64,000 nucleotides of DNA, taken from JACOMY01 sp046233115. Lineage in GTDB: Bacteria; Pseudomonadota; Alphaproteobacteria; Kiloniellales; JACOMY01. Under the pieces are notes generated by a model. It ran no database searches. It was not told the DNA's origin and saw only the letters and a list, made by a program, of their open reading frames with translations. The stretch spans positions 186,001-250,000 of the forward strand of contig JBJXHM010000010.1 of assembly GCA_046233115.1 (NCBI GenBank), in the 5' to 3' direction. A program made the translations under genes and the position numbers. Of the stretch, positions 25,375 through 33,909 are shown piece by piece (position 1 is the stretch's first letter; each line of letters starts with the position of its first letter).

Positions 25375-27494
25375 GAGACCTTCCCCCAGTAGGCGTCGTT
25401 CGCGGTCCAGGTCGGGTCGGCGCCCTCGATTCTATAGCGGCCGATCCGGTTGTTCAGGATGCCGCCGATGAAGAGGGTGCCCTTGTGCTCGCGCATCGAG
25501 GTCACCATCGGGTGCGCATCGCCGGTAAGGTCGCCGAAGGTCTGCAGGATCTTGCCGTTGTCGTCGAACTTCACCACACCGCCGGTGTTGATGTTGGGGA
25601 AGAGCCAGTCGTCCTGCGGCAGGCGCCGGGTCATGCGCTTGCGCATCGCCGGGTGGCGCAGCGCCAGGTCGAAGGAGGGCGTGCGCATGCCCAACCAAGC
25701 CATCCAGTAGCTGCCGTCGGAGGCGCGATTGATGTTGTCGGGATAGCCCGGCATGTCTCGGATCACGCATTCCGCCGTACCGGCCTTCGGCCCCTCCAGC
25801 CAGTAGCGGTGGATGCGACAGGCCCAGCTCTCACAGAAGAAGAGCGAGCGGTTGTCGTGGGCCATGGTGACGCCGTTGGTGTAGCGGTAGCCGTCCAGCA
25901 GGGTGCGGGTGCTGCCGTCCTTGGGGTCGTAGACCAGCAGCCGGCCGGTAGCCCGGTTCTCGATCGAGTCCAGCGCCCACTCGTGCGCGTCGTAGCGCTT
26001 GGTCGAATCGGTGAAGTAGACCTTGCCGTCCGGCGCGATATCCAGGTCGTTGGGGTCGCGCAGGCGGGCGTCATCGACGATCGAGGTGAAGGAGCGTCGG
26101 GTCTCGGCCGAGAGCCGCTTCACCTCGCCCGCAGGCGAGATCTGATAGAGACCCATGGCACCGACGCAGGAGAGCAGGTTGCCGGCGCGGTCGAAGGCGA
26201 GCCCCAGCGGGAAGCCGCCGATGTGGGCGAAGACCTCCGAGCGGGTGTAGTCGGGGGCGAAAAAACGGATGATCTCGCCGTGGCGGGTGCCGCAGTAGAG
26301 GTGGTCGTCGCGGTCGAGGATCACGTCCTCCGGCCCCTCCAGCTCGCCCAGCCCGATCGGCGTGGCCTCGGAGAGGCGGTTGTTCAGGGCGTAGGGCGTG
26401 CCGGAGCCGGGCACCGCCGACTCTGCCTCGCCCATGCGCAGGTAGACCGGCGCAACGTAGACCTCGTTCAGCACCTTGTGGCGGTTCTTCAGCCAGCGGA
26501 TGTCGATGGTGACAGCGACCGCCAGCAGGATGCCAAGCACCATCTGGTTGGTGCCGGTACCGTAGCCCAGCCGGATCAGGCCGTTGGTCATCACCAGCAC
26601 GATGATCGCGCCCATCAGCCCCTTGGCGACCGAACCACGCCCGCCGCCCAGACTGTTGCCGCCCACCACCGCGGCGGTGAGCGCCAGGATCTCCAGCCCG
26701 AGGCCAGTGCCGGGTCCGGCCCCGCTGAGCCGCGTGGCGATGAGGAAGCCGGCGCCGGCCGCGCAGATGCCGGAGAAGACATAAGTGAGGAAGACCGTGC
26801 GGCGCACCCGGATACCGGCGTTGTGCGCCGAGCGGCGCGAACCGCCGACCGCGGAAACATGCCAACCCGGCCGCGAGCGGGTCAGCGCCACGTGGGTCAC
26901 GATCGCCAGCACGATGGCCGAGAGCACCGGGACGGAGAAGCCGGCGATGGTGCCGTCGCCGATGAAGTCCCAGGCATCCGAGGAGGCGAAGGACATCTGG
27001 ATCTGCGAGCCGTACTCCACCACCAGGATATCGTAGAGCGCGCGGCCGATGATGAAGGTGACCAGGGTGGTGATGAAGGCGCGCAGCCGGAGGTAGCCGA
27101 TCAGGTAGCCGTTGATCGCGCCGAAAGCCACGCCGGTGGCGAGCGAGGCGAGGAAGGCGAGCCAGACTGGCTGCTCGAAGATGAAGAAGGTGGAAACCGC
27201 GGCGAAGGCCGAGAGCGCGAAGATCGAGCCGACCGCGAGGTCGATGCCACCGCCCAGCATCACCACGGTGAGACCGATCACTACCAGCGAGAACTCGCCG
27301 AGCTGGCGGGTCGATTCCTGCAGCGAATAGAGATTGAAGAAGCCGGGGATCGCGGTGCCGAAGCCCACGACCGTGATGACCAGGGCGACAAAGGGGATCG
27401 CGTTGTCGGTCCAGCGCTTGGTCAGGATCTCGCCAATCACGTGGTCGGGGACGAGGTTGTAGCGCCAAGCCTGCAGCCGTTCGCGAAGGGTCAT
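25371..27494 (-). CDS. ABC transporter permease fused to an SMP-30/strictosidine-synthase-like propeller
   Basis: 707 residues. Residues 1 to about 340 are an RbsC-type sugar permease with many membrane segments, GGGIDLAVGSIFALSAF and AVVGGNSLGGGRGSVAKGL. A linker (341-375) leads to a propeller of about 330 residues with EGPEDVILDRDDHLYCGT, GFPLGLAFDRAGNLLSC, DPNDLDIAPDGKVYFTDST and YTNGVTMAHDNRSLFFCES, the strictosidine-synthase-like (APMAP) pattern. The frame is continuous with no internal stop. The C-terminus of RbsC-type permeases is cytoplasmic, which would put the propeller inside the cell next to the pore exit. This fusion is unusual. Overlaps the next gene by four bases. Confidence 0.87.
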   Translation of the reverse strand: MTLRERLQAWRYNLVPDHVIGEILTKRWTDNAIPFVALVITVVGFGTAIPGFFNLYSLQESTRQLGEFSLVVIGLTVVMLGGGIDLAVGSIFALSAFAAVSTFFIFEQPVWLAFLASLATGVAFGAINGYLIGYLRLRAFITTLVTFIIGRALYDILVVEYGSQIQMSFASSDAWDFIGDGTIAGFSVPVLSAIVLAIVTHVALTRSRPGWHVSAVGGSRRSAHNAGIRVRRTVFLTYVFSGICAAGAGFLIATRLSGAGPGTGLGLEILALTAAVVGGNSLGGGRGSVAKGLMGAIIVLVMTNGLIRLGYGTGTNQMVLGILLAVAVTIDIRWLKNRHKVLNEVYVAPVYLRMGEAESAVPGSGTPYALNNRLSEATPIGLGELEGPEDVILDRDDHLYCGTRHGEIIRFFAPDYTRSEVFAHIGGFPLGLAFDRAGNLLSCVGAMGLYQISPAGEVKRLSAETRRSFTSIVDDARLRDPNDLDIAPDGKVYFTDSTKRYDAHEWALDSIENRATGRLLVYDPKDGSTRTLLDGYRYTNGVTMAHDNRSLFFCESWACRIHRYWLEGPKAGTAECVIRDMPGYPDNINRASDGSYWMAWLGMRTPSFDLALRHPAMRKRMTRRLPQDDWLFPNINTGGVVKFDDNGKILQTFGDLTGDAHPMVTSMREHKGTLFIGGILNNRIGRYRIEGADPTWTANDAYWGKVS

Positions 27495-27519
27495 GTCCGG
27501 TCCAGTTTGTCGGGAAGGA

Positions 27520-27549
27520 GGGGGCGGCAGGCCGTGGCCGGCCGCCCCC
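27520..27549 (-). other. Stem-loop between the binding-protein and permease-fusion genes
   Basis: GGGGGCGGC (27520-27528) pairs perfectly with GCCGCCCCC (27541-27549) around a 12-base loop. It lies just after the binding-protein stop (minus strand), with no T-run. As at 6700 and 54936, a stem at this place would raise binding-protein mRNA over permease mRNA. Confidence 0.5.
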
Positions 27550-27570
27550 GGTCGGGTGGGTGGCGCTGGC

Positions 27571-28587
27571 CTAGCCGGCCATCGCCTGCAGCGCCTTCAG
27601 GTCCCAGCAGCTATCGGGACGCAGGTCCTCCTTCGTCGTCGCCTTCAGCAGTGTGTAGATGTAGGGCGAGGAGGTTCCCGGCGGCTGGCCGCTCTGCAGC
27701 AGGTACTTGATCATGGTGACCATGTTGTAGCTTTCCTGCGCCAGCTCGGTCATCACCACCGCGCCGTAGGTGCCGTCCGCGATCTTGTCGCAGTCGGCGG
27801 TGACCTCGCCGCCGCCGGTGGTCACCAGGAAGACCTGGTCCTGCTTGCCGGCATCGCGGATCGCAGCGGCCGCGCCGATGGCGTCACCGTCCCAGAAGTC
27901 GATGATGCCGCAGATGTCGGGATGCTGCTGCAGCATGGTGGTGGTGACGTTGCGCGAGGTCGTGGCGTCCCAGTTGGAGTCGGGCTTGGCCACCACCTCG
28001 AAGTCGGGGTGCTTCGCCAGCACGTCCATGATGCCGGCGTACTGGAACAGGCTGGTGGCGTTCACCTGATCGCCCTGCACCAGGCCGATCTTCTTCGAGG
28101 AGTTCTCGCCGCAGCCCTTGACCACCGCCTCGGCCTCGAGCCGGCCGAGCTGGGTCCAGTCGCTGCCCAGATAGGCATCGGCCTTGAAGTTGGCGGGGTT
28201 GTCGATCAGCAGCACGTAGATGCCTTCCTTCTGCGCGCGCTTCATGATCTTGGAGTAGGAGTTGAGGTCGGGCGACATCACCACCAGCACGTCGGGCTTC
28301 TGCTCCGAGGCGATGGCCTCGGTCAGGGCCTGGGCGCCGGCCTCGACACTCCAGTTGGGATCGCGGGTCTCGAAGACGCCGCCGAAGGCCTCGATCTCGC
28401 GCTTCAGGATCGCCGCCCAGCCCTGGGCCAGGTCGAAGCCCATCGCCATCGGCACCATGATCACCCGCTTGCCCTTCAGCGCCTCCTCGTAGATGCCGGG
28501 GCCTGGGTCTTGGGCCGCCGCGGGCAGCGCCGCGACACTCGCGACCGCCAGTGCGGCGGCGGTCAGAAGGGTTCTCGTGAACTTCAT
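27571..28587 (-). CDS. Sugar-type ABC transporter substrate-binding protein
   Basis: Periplasmic receptor of the RbsB-like (peripla_BP_4) class, 338 residues. Signal peptide at residues 1-26 (LLTAAALAVASVAALPAAAQ). The fold is recognisable from KGKRVIMVPMAMGFDLAQGW, PDVLVVMSPDLNSY, VLLIDNPANF, and KKIGLVQGDQVNATSLFQY. Start ATG 28587 has AAAGGA 12 bases upstream; the frame runs on further but overlaps the upstream permease in another frame. It lies between the two permease genes, so all belong to one transporter. Ligand unknown. Confidence 0.9.
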   Translation of the reverse strand: MKFTRTLLTAAALAVASVAALPAAAQDPGPGIYEEALKGKRVIMVPMAMGFDLAQGWAAILKREIEAFGGVFETRDPNWSVEAGAQALTEAIASEQKPDVLVVMSPDLNSYSKIMKRAQKEGIYVLLIDNPANFKADAYLGSDWTQLGRLEAEAVVKGCGENSSKKIGLVQGDQVNATSLFQYAGIMDVLAKHPDFEVVAKPDSNWDATTSRNVTTTMLQQHPDICGIIDFWDGDAIGAAAAIRDAGKQDQVFLVTTGGGEVTADCDKIADGTYGAVVMTELAQESYNMVTMIKYLLQSGQPPGTSSPYIYTLLKATTKEDLRPDSCWDLKALQAMAG

Positions 28588-28640
28588 GGCTTTTTTGTCC
28601 TTTCCCTGTTCGTCAATGCTGCGCGTCGGATGGTCGGGGG

Positions 28641-29627
28641 TCAGATGTCCCCCTGCTGGGCGGTCTGCTCGTCGCGCGGATTGAGCAGGCCGTCGACGAT
28701 GATGGCGAAGAGCAGGATCGTCGACTTTATCAGGTTCTGGTAGAGCAGCGAGATGTCCATGATGGTCATGGCGTTCAGCATGATGCCGATCAGCGCCGCA
28801 CCGACCAGCACGTTGCGCACCCCGCCCTTGCCGCCGGCAAGCCCGATGCCGCCGATCACGGCCACCAGCACGATGTCGTAGAGCAGGGTGGAGTTCACCA
28901 CGCGGGTGTTGATGGAATGCAGGCTCGCCGCAGTCAGCAGGCCGGCCGCGAAGGCGGTGAGCGCGGAGAGCAGGTAGCGCAGCACCAGCATCGGCCGCAC
29001 CGGGACGCCGATGTTGCGCGCGGCCGCCGGGTTGTCGCCGGCGTAGTAGACGTAGCGCCCCCACTTGGTGAAGCGCAGGAAGAGGAAGAGCAGACCCGAG
29101 AGCGCGGCGAAGAGGAAGACCTCGACCGGAATGCCGAGGAAGCGCAGGCCACCCAGGATCTCGACCCAGTGGCCGTCCGGCACCGGGACGGCGTCGGTGG
29201 TGATGAGCTGCGAGCGGACGTAGCCGAAGACGAAGGCACCGCCGGCCAGGGTCACGAAGATCGCCGGCACGTCAGCATAAGCGACGAGGAAGCCCTGCAC
29301 CAGGCCGATCGCCACCACCCCGCCCAGGACCAGCAGCAGCGCCGCGCCGTCGGAGGTACCGTCCTGCAGGAGCTGCAGGTACCAGGCCACCGACATCGCC
29401 ATCACCGCGACCATCGAGAGGTCGATGCCGCGCCCGATGATCACCACCGACATGCCCAGCGCCAGGATGCCCAGCACCGAGACCGAGCGGACGATGGCGA
29501 TCAGGTTGTCGGCCGAAAAGAAGTTGGGCAGGCCCAGCGCCGCGGCCGCAAAGATGAGGAGCGTCACGACGAAGACGATACGTGCCTGGTTGAATCCAGA
29601 CAGATAGGTCCTTGCCGCTGCGACCAT
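28641..29627 (-). CDS. Sugar-type ABC transporter permease (RbsC-like)
   Basis: First gene of the minus-strand transporter operon; inner-membrane permease with FFSADNLIAIVRSVSVLGILALGM, GRGIDLSMVAVMAMSVAW and VIGGIGLAGGKGGVRNVLVGA, all typical of the BPD-transp-2 family. ATG 29627 gives 328 residues; an in-frame TTG at 29663 would add 12 residues without family likeness, and neither start has a strong ribosome binding site. It pairs with the fused permease at 25371 to make a heterodimeric channel. Confidence 0.9.
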   Translation of the reverse strand: MVAAARTYLSGFNQARIVFVVTLLIFAAAALGLPNFFSADNLIAIVRSVSVLGILALGMSVVIIGRGIDLSMVAVMAMSVAWYLQLLQDGTSDGAALLLVLGGVVAIGLVQGFLVAYADVPAIFVTLAGGAFVFGYVRSQLITTDAVPVPDGHWVEILGGLRFLGIPVEVFLFAALSGLLFLFLRFTKWGRYVYYAGDNPAAARNIGVPVRPMLVLRYLLSALTAFAAGLLTAASLHSINTRVVNSTLLYDIVLVAVIGGIGLAGGKGGVRNVLVGAALIGIMLNAMTIMDISLLYQNLIKSTILLFAIIVDGLLNPRDEQTAQQGDI

Positions 29628-29738
29628 CCGAATGCCGTCCCCGAGTTGGTGAAGACCCCGCAAACGCGAGAGATCAAAAGTCTAGACAGCGAGGAAAGTC
29701 TGCGTCCAGCCGAACCTGCGCGCCCATCGGAACCTGAC

Positions 29739-29767
29739 GCGCCTTGCCGCACCGCACGGCAAGGCGC
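29739..29767. terminator. GC-rich stem-loop between the ABC operon and the acyl-CoA dehydrogenase gene
   Basis: Perfect 11-bp stem, GCGCCTTGCCG (29739-29749) with CGGCAAGGCGC (29757-29767), 7-base loop. It sits 10 bases after the acyl-CoA dehydrogenase stop on the minus strand. No T-run follows, so it may act as a weak terminator or as an mRNA 3' end. Confidence 0.45.
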
Positions 29768-29776
29768 GCCATCCTA

Positions 29777-30937
29777 TCAGGCCCGGCCCATCAGGTTGTC
29801 GGAGATGATGCGCATCTGGATCTCCGAGGTCCCCTCGAAGATCTTGGTGAGCCGCGCATCGCGCCAGTGGCGCTCGACGGCGAAGTGGGTGGTGTAGCCG
29901 GCGCCGCCGTGGATCTGCAAGCCCTCGCTGGTCACCCGCTCGGCCATCTCGGTGGCGAAGAGCTTCACCATCGCGGCCTCGGTATCGCAGCGCACGCCGC
30001 TGTCGATCTTCTCGCAGACCGAATAGAGCAGGCTGCGCGCCGCCTCGATCTGCGTGGCCATGTCGGCGATCTTGAAGCGGATCGCCTGGAAGTGCCCGAT
30101 CGGTTTGCCGAACTGGTTGCGCTCCTGGGCATAGGCGATCGAGTCCTCCAGCGCGCCCTGCGCCAGGCCGATGGCACGGGCCGCGGTGTGGGCCCGCGCC
30201 GTCTCCAACCCGGCGGTCACTAGGTAGAAGGCCTTGCCCTCCTCGCCGATGATGTTCGCAGCCGGCACCACGCAGCGGTCGAAGGCGAGCTCCCAGGTGC
30301 TCCAGCCGAAGTAGCCGATCTTCGGGATCTTGCTGCCGCTGACCCCGGCCGGCAGTTCGCCGCGCGGCTTCTCGATCATGAAGGCGGTGAGGCCGCGGTG
30401 CCGCGCCTTGGGGTCGACCTTGGGACCGCTGCGGGCGATCACCACGATGAAGTCGGCCTCGTCGGCGAAGGTGCACCAGTACTTGCTGCCGGTGATCTCC
30501 CAGTTCTCGCCCTTGCGCTCCGCCCGGCAGGAGATGTTGGCGACGTCGGAGCCGGCGTTGGGCTCCGACAGCGAGAAGGCGCCCAGGAACTCCCCGCGCG
30601 CCATCCGCGGCAGGTAGTCGGCCTTGCGCGCCTCGTCCAGGGCCTTCAGGGCCCCGATCAGGCCGTTGCCGCGCGCGATCAGGCTGCCGACGCTCATCCA
30701 GCCGCGCGACAGCTCCTCGGCGACCAGGCAGTACTCGGTGGCGCCAAGCCCGAGCCCGCCGAATTCTTCCGGGATCAGGATGCCGAAGTAGCCCAGCTCG
30801 GCCATCTCCTCGATCAGATCGCGCGGGATCAGCCCCTTCTCCGGGTCCAGCCTGTTGGCGAGCGGCAGGACCCGCTCCAGGGTAAACTGACGCGCCGACT
30901 CCCTGATCATCCGGCGCTCTTCGGTTAGCTGCTGCAT
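29777..30937 (-). CDS. Acyl-CoA dehydrogenase
   Basis: 386-residue FAD flavoenzyme of the short/medium-chain acyl-CoA dehydrogenase family. Conserved motifs: FSLSEPNAGSDVANISCRA, WEITGSKYWCTFADEADF, ERNQFGKPIGHFQAIRFKIAD, LQIHGGAGYTTHFAVERHWRD and LTKIFEGTSEIQMRII. The FEGT motif supplies the usual catalytic Glu position. It is divergent from the hydratase-lyase-CoA-transferase genes and shares with them a 122-bp promoter region carrying a palindromic operator, so it probably acts in the same pathway, for example oxidising a C5 dicarboxyl-CoA before hydration. It is shorter than the roughly 550-residue methylsuccinyl-CoA dehydrogenases of the ethylmalonyl-CoA pathway. Substrate unproved. Confidence 0.92.
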   Translation of the reverse strand: MQQLTEERRMIRESARQFTLERVLPLANRLDPEKGLIPRDLIEEMAELGYFGILIPEEFGGLGLGATEYCLVAEELSRGWMSVGSLIARGNGLIGALKALDEARKADYLPRMARGEFLGAFSLSEPNAGSDVANISCRAERKGENWEITGSKYWCTFADEADFIVVIARSGPKVDPKARHRGLTAFMIEKPRGELPAGVSGSKIPKIGYFGWSTWELAFDRCVVPAANIIGEEGKAFYLVTAGLETARAHTAARAIGLAQGALEDSIAYAQERNQFGKPIGHFQAIRFKIADMATQIEAARSLLYSVCEKIDSGVRCDTEAAMVKLFATEMAERVTSEGLQIHGGAGYTTHFAVERHWRDARLTKIFEGTSEIQMRIISDNLMGRA

Positions 30938-31026
30938 CGCCTCGACTCCTTTTCAGCTTCAGCGCTTTGTACGGCCATATGCGTTAGGTGCGGAGAAAAT
31001 CCCTTTACACGAGACCGATGTCAATG

Positions 31027-31046
31027 AAGTATGTACGTACAAACTT
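31027..31046. promoter_or_regulatory. 20-bp palindromic operator, probable GntR/HutC binding site
   Basis: AAGT, then TGTACGTACA (31032-31041), then ACTT form a 20-bp palindrome in which 18 positions are symmetric. The TGTA-N2-TACA core is the form bound by HutC-type GntR regulators, and such a regulator is encoded at 33139. It lies in the divergent region between the acyl-CoA dehydrogenase and hydratase genes, where it could control both, and ends 13 bases before the hydratase start. Confidence 0.65.
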
Positions 31047-31059
31047 CGAGACAGGAACG

Positions 31060-32124
31060 ATGATCCACGAGCGACGCGGCAACTTTTTCGAGGACTTCCG
31101 GCTGGGGCAGCGGCTCGCACACCCGACTCCGCGTACCCTCTGCGAGGCGGACCAGAGCCTCTACATCGCGCTGACCGGCAGCCGGGCCGGCCTCAGCAGC
31201 GCCGTCACCCTGGCCCAGCGCCTGGGCTATCCCGACCGCCCGCTGGAGGATCTGCTGGTCTTCAACACGGCCTTCGGCAAGACTGTCCCCGACGTCTCGC
31301 TGAACGGCGTCGCCAACCTGGGCTATGCCGAGCTGCGCTTCCTGGAGCCGGTCTTCGCCGGCGATACCCTGTCGGTCAGCAGCGAGGTGATCGGCCTGCG
31401 CGAGAACGCCAGCGGCCGCAGCGGCATCGTCTATGTCCGTTCCACCGCGCTGAACCAGCACGGGCGGACGGTCCTGACCTGGGTGCGCTGGGTGATGGTG
31501 CACAAGCGCGATGCCGCCGCCCCGGCGCCCGAGACGGTGGTTCCGACGCTCGCGCCGTCGGTTCCCGCCGACGCGCTCTCCTGGGGGACCTGGCCGGAGC
31601 AGGCCGCGGCCATCGTCGAGGCCACCGGCGTCGCTGACCTCTGGGAGGACTACGCTCCCGGCGAGCGGATCGACCACCCGGCCGGCATGACCATCAACGA
31701 GAGCGACCACGCCAGCGCCACCCGGCTCTACCAGAACACGGCCAAGGCCCACTTCGACGCCCAGCTCATGAGCGCCAGCCCGATGCGCCGTCGCCTGGTC
31801 TACGGCGGCCACGTCATGTCGCTCTGCAAGAGCCTCTCCTACGACGGGCTGGAGAACGTGCTGACCCTGCTGGCGATCAACGGCGGCAGCCACCTGGCGC
31901 CCAGCTTCGCCGGCGACACGCTCTACTGCGCGACCCGGGTGCTGGAGCGCATCGATCTCGGCAATCCCCACGTCGGCGCCCTGCGGCTCAGGACGGTGGG
32001 GGCCAAGAACGTGGCCGGTCCGGCGGCCATCGCCTTCCCCGACGACGGCGCCGCGCGCGACCGGCCGGAGAACCTGGTGCTGGACCTCGACTACACCGTC
32101 GCCATTCCCAAGCAGCCCCGATAG
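31060..32124 (+). CDS. MaoC-type double hot-dog hydratase, mesaconyl-CoA hydratase-like
   Basis: 354-residue MaoC-like enoyl-CoA hydratase that hydrates or dehydrates a branched dicarboxyl-CoA. The N-terminal GNFFEDFRLGQRLAHPTPRT, DLLVFNTAFGKTVPDVSLN and SGRSGIVYVRSTALNQHG resemble mesaconyl-CoA hydratase (Mch), which interconverts mesaconyl-C1-CoA and beta-methylmalyl-CoA. A second hot-dog half starts near YAPGERIDHPAGMTINESDH. The frame opens earlier, but ATG 31060 matches the family N-terminus and leaves the operator at 31027-31046 untranslated; AGGA lies close upstream. The following CitE-like lyase would cleave the product. An itaconyl-CoA-type substrate is the main alternative. Confidence 0.85.
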   Translation: MIHERRGNFFEDFRLGQRLAHPTPRTLCEADQSLYIALTGSRAGLSSAVTLAQRLGYPDRPLEDLLVFNTAFGKTVPDVSLNGVANLGYAELRFLEPVFAGDTLSVSSEVIGLRENASGRSGIVYVRSTALNQHGRTVLTWVRWVMVHKRDAAAPAPETVVPTLAPSVPADALSWGTWPEQAAAIVEATGVADLWEDYAPGERIDHPAGMTINESDHASATRLYQNTAKAHFDAQLMSASPMRRRLVYGGHVMSLCKSLSYDGLENVLTLLAINGGSHLAPSFAGDTLYCATRVLERIDLGNPHVGALRLRTVGAKNVAGPAAIAFPDDGAARDRPENLVLDLDYTVAIPKQPR

Positions 32125-32138
32125 AGAGACCCGATCCG

Positions 32139-33137
32139 ATGACCCAAGACCTGCACCCGCGCCAGGCGCTCTTTTCCGGCGACGCCAGCCTGCGCGTCCT
32201 GGCCGCCTGCGAGCATTTCGCCGGCAGCGAGAAGCTGATCACCAAGGCCATGGCTCTCCAGGAAGAGATGGGACCGCTATTCGACATCACCTGCGACTGC
32301 GAGGACGGCGCCCGGATCGGCGAGGAGAAGAGCCACGCCGAGATGGTGGCGGCGGCCATCGCCTCGCGGCAGAACCGCTTCGACCGGGTTGGCGTCAGGA
32401 TCCACGATCCCTCGCACCCGCACTGGAAGACCGACGTCGAGATCATCGTCGGTGCGACGGCCGCGCGCCTGGCCTACGTGACCGTCCCCAAGGCGGTCTC
32501 GGCGGCGCAGGTCCAGGAGGTCTCCGCCTATGTGCAGCAGGTAGCGAAGGCCGCCGGCGGCAGCCGCGCGATCCCGATCCACGTGGTGGTGGAGACCCAC
32601 GGCGCGCTGGAGGAGGCCTTCCAGATCGCCCGCGTGGCCGAGGTCGAGGTCCTGGACTTCGGACAGATGGACTTCGTCAGCGACCATCACGGCGCCATTC
32701 CGGCCGCGGCCATGCGCAGCCCCGCGCAGTTCCAGCACCACCTGCTGATCCGCGCCAAGTGCGAGGTCGTCGCCGCGGCGCTGGCGCAGGGGGTGGTGCC
32801 GGCGCACAATGTCTGCATGGCTCTGAAGGACGAGGCGATCATCCGCTCCGACGCGTCACGCGCACGCAACGAGTTCGGCTTCCTGCGCATGTGGAGCATC
32901 CACCCGGCCCAGATCCGGCCGATCGTGGAGGCGATGCAGCCCGACTTCGACGAGGCGGCACTGGCCGCCGACATCCTGCTCGCGGCCCAGCGGAACCACT
33001 GGGGACCGATCCAGCACCTGGGGGAGCTGCACGACCGCGCCACCTACCGCTACTACTGGTCGATCCTGGAGCGCGCCCAGGCGACCGGCATGGCGCTACC
33101 GCCGGAAGCGCAGCGGCGCTTCTTCGCCGAGGCCTAG
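32139..33137 (+). CDS. CitE-like CoA-ester lyase (malyl/methylmalyl/citramalyl-CoA lyase type)
   Basis: 332-residue TIM-barrel lyase of the HpcH/CitE family that splits a beta-hydroxyacyl-CoA into an acyl-CoA and an oxo acid. Metal and substrate motifs: FDITCDCEDGARIGEEKSHA (Glu/Asp ligands in DCEDG), RIHDPSHPHWKTD with the conserved Arg, IPIHVVVETHGALEEAF and LDFGQMDFVSDHHG, where the second acidic metal ligand is expected. WSIHPAQIRPIVEAM near the C-terminus is the usual IHPxQI motif. Fourteen bases after the hydratase and one base before the regulator gene. Products could be glyoxylate plus propionyl-CoA, or pyruvate plus acetyl-CoA. Confidence 0.87.
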   Translation: MTQDLHPRQALFSGDASLRVLAACEHFAGSEKLITKAMALQEEMGPLFDITCDCEDGARIGEEKSHAEMVAAAIASRQNRFDRVGVRIHDPSHPHWKTDVEIIVGATAARLAYVTVPKAVSAAQVQEVSAYVQQVAKAAGGSRAIPIHVVVETHGALEEAFQIARVAEVEVLDFGQMDFVSDHHGAIPAAAMRSPAQFQHHLLIRAKCEVVAAALAQGVVPAHNVCMALKDEAIIRSDASRARNEFGFLRMWSIHPAQIRPIVEAMQPDFDEAALAADILLAAQRNHWGPIQHLGELHDRATYRYYWSILERAQATGMALPPEAQRRFFAEA

Positions 33138-33138
33138 C

Positions 33139-33909
33139 ATGGCGCCGTCGCGCAGCAGTCCCGCAGCACCACCGCTCTACGCAGGCGTGGTCAGCGACCT
33201 GACCGAAGCGATCGCCAGCGGACGCTACGTCGTCGGCAGCCTGCTGCCGACCGAGCACGAGCTCGCCGAGCAGTTCGCGGTCAGCCGCCAGACCATCCGC
33301 GCGGCGCTGAGGGTGCTGCAGGACCGCGGCTTCATCTCGCGCAAGAAGGGCGTGGGCAGCCGGGTGGAGAACGCGGACCCCGACCGCGGCTACGTCCAGT
33401 CGATCGCCGCGCTCGACGACCTGGTCCGGGTCGCCGCCGTCGAGGCCCGCGCCATCGCCTCGGTGGAGAGCGTCACCCTCGACCGCCCGGCGGCACGACG
33501 CCTGCTCGCGCCGCTGGGCAGCCGCTGGCTGCTGTTCTCCGGCCTGCGCGTCGACCGCGCCAGGGACGACCGGCCGGTGTCCTCCGCCAGGATCTACGTC
33601 GATGCGCGCTATCCCGAGATCGAGGAGAAGGCCCTGGCCAATCCGACGGTCCTGGTCAGCGCCCTGCTGGAGCCGCTGTGCGGGCAGCCCATCGTCGAGG
33701 TCCGCCAGGAGGTCTCCGGCACCCTGATCGACGAGAGCTTGGCCGAGCAGCTCGACGCCCCGGTCGGCGCGCCCGCCCTGCGCATCCTGCGCCACTACAA
33801 GACAGAGCAGAGCAGCATCGTGGAGATCACGGAATCGATCTATCCGGCCGACCGGATGAGCCTCTCCATGCGCCTGCGCCGGGTGACCGCGGAGGGCCGA
33901 CCGGAATGA
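33139..33909 (+). CDS. GntR family regulator, HutC type with UTRA domain
   Basis: 256-residue regulator. Winged helix at about residues 13-80 (LPTEHELAEQFAVSRQTIRA, LQDRGFISRKKGVGSRV), then a UTRA ligand-binding domain (SRWLLFSGLRVDRARDDRPV; ALRILRHYKTEQSSIVEITES; YPADRMSLSMRLRR). It is embedded in the operon, one base after the lyase and overlapping the CoA-transferase start (ATGA). It is the natural candidate to bind the palindrome at 31027-31046. The effector is probably the substrate or a CoA ester of the pathway. Confidence 0.92.
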   Translation: MAPSRSSPAAPPLYAGVVSDLTEAIASGRYVVGSLLPTEHELAEQFAVSRQTIRAALRVLQDRGFISRKKGVGSRVENADPDRGYVQSIAALDDLVRVAAVEARAIASVESVTLDRPAARRLLAPLGSRWLLFSGLRVDRARDDRPVSSARIYVDARYPEIEEKALANPTVLVSALLEPLCGQPIVEVRQEVSGTLIDESLAEQLDAPVGAPALRILRHYKTEQSSIVEITESIYPADRMSLSMRLRRVTAEGRPE

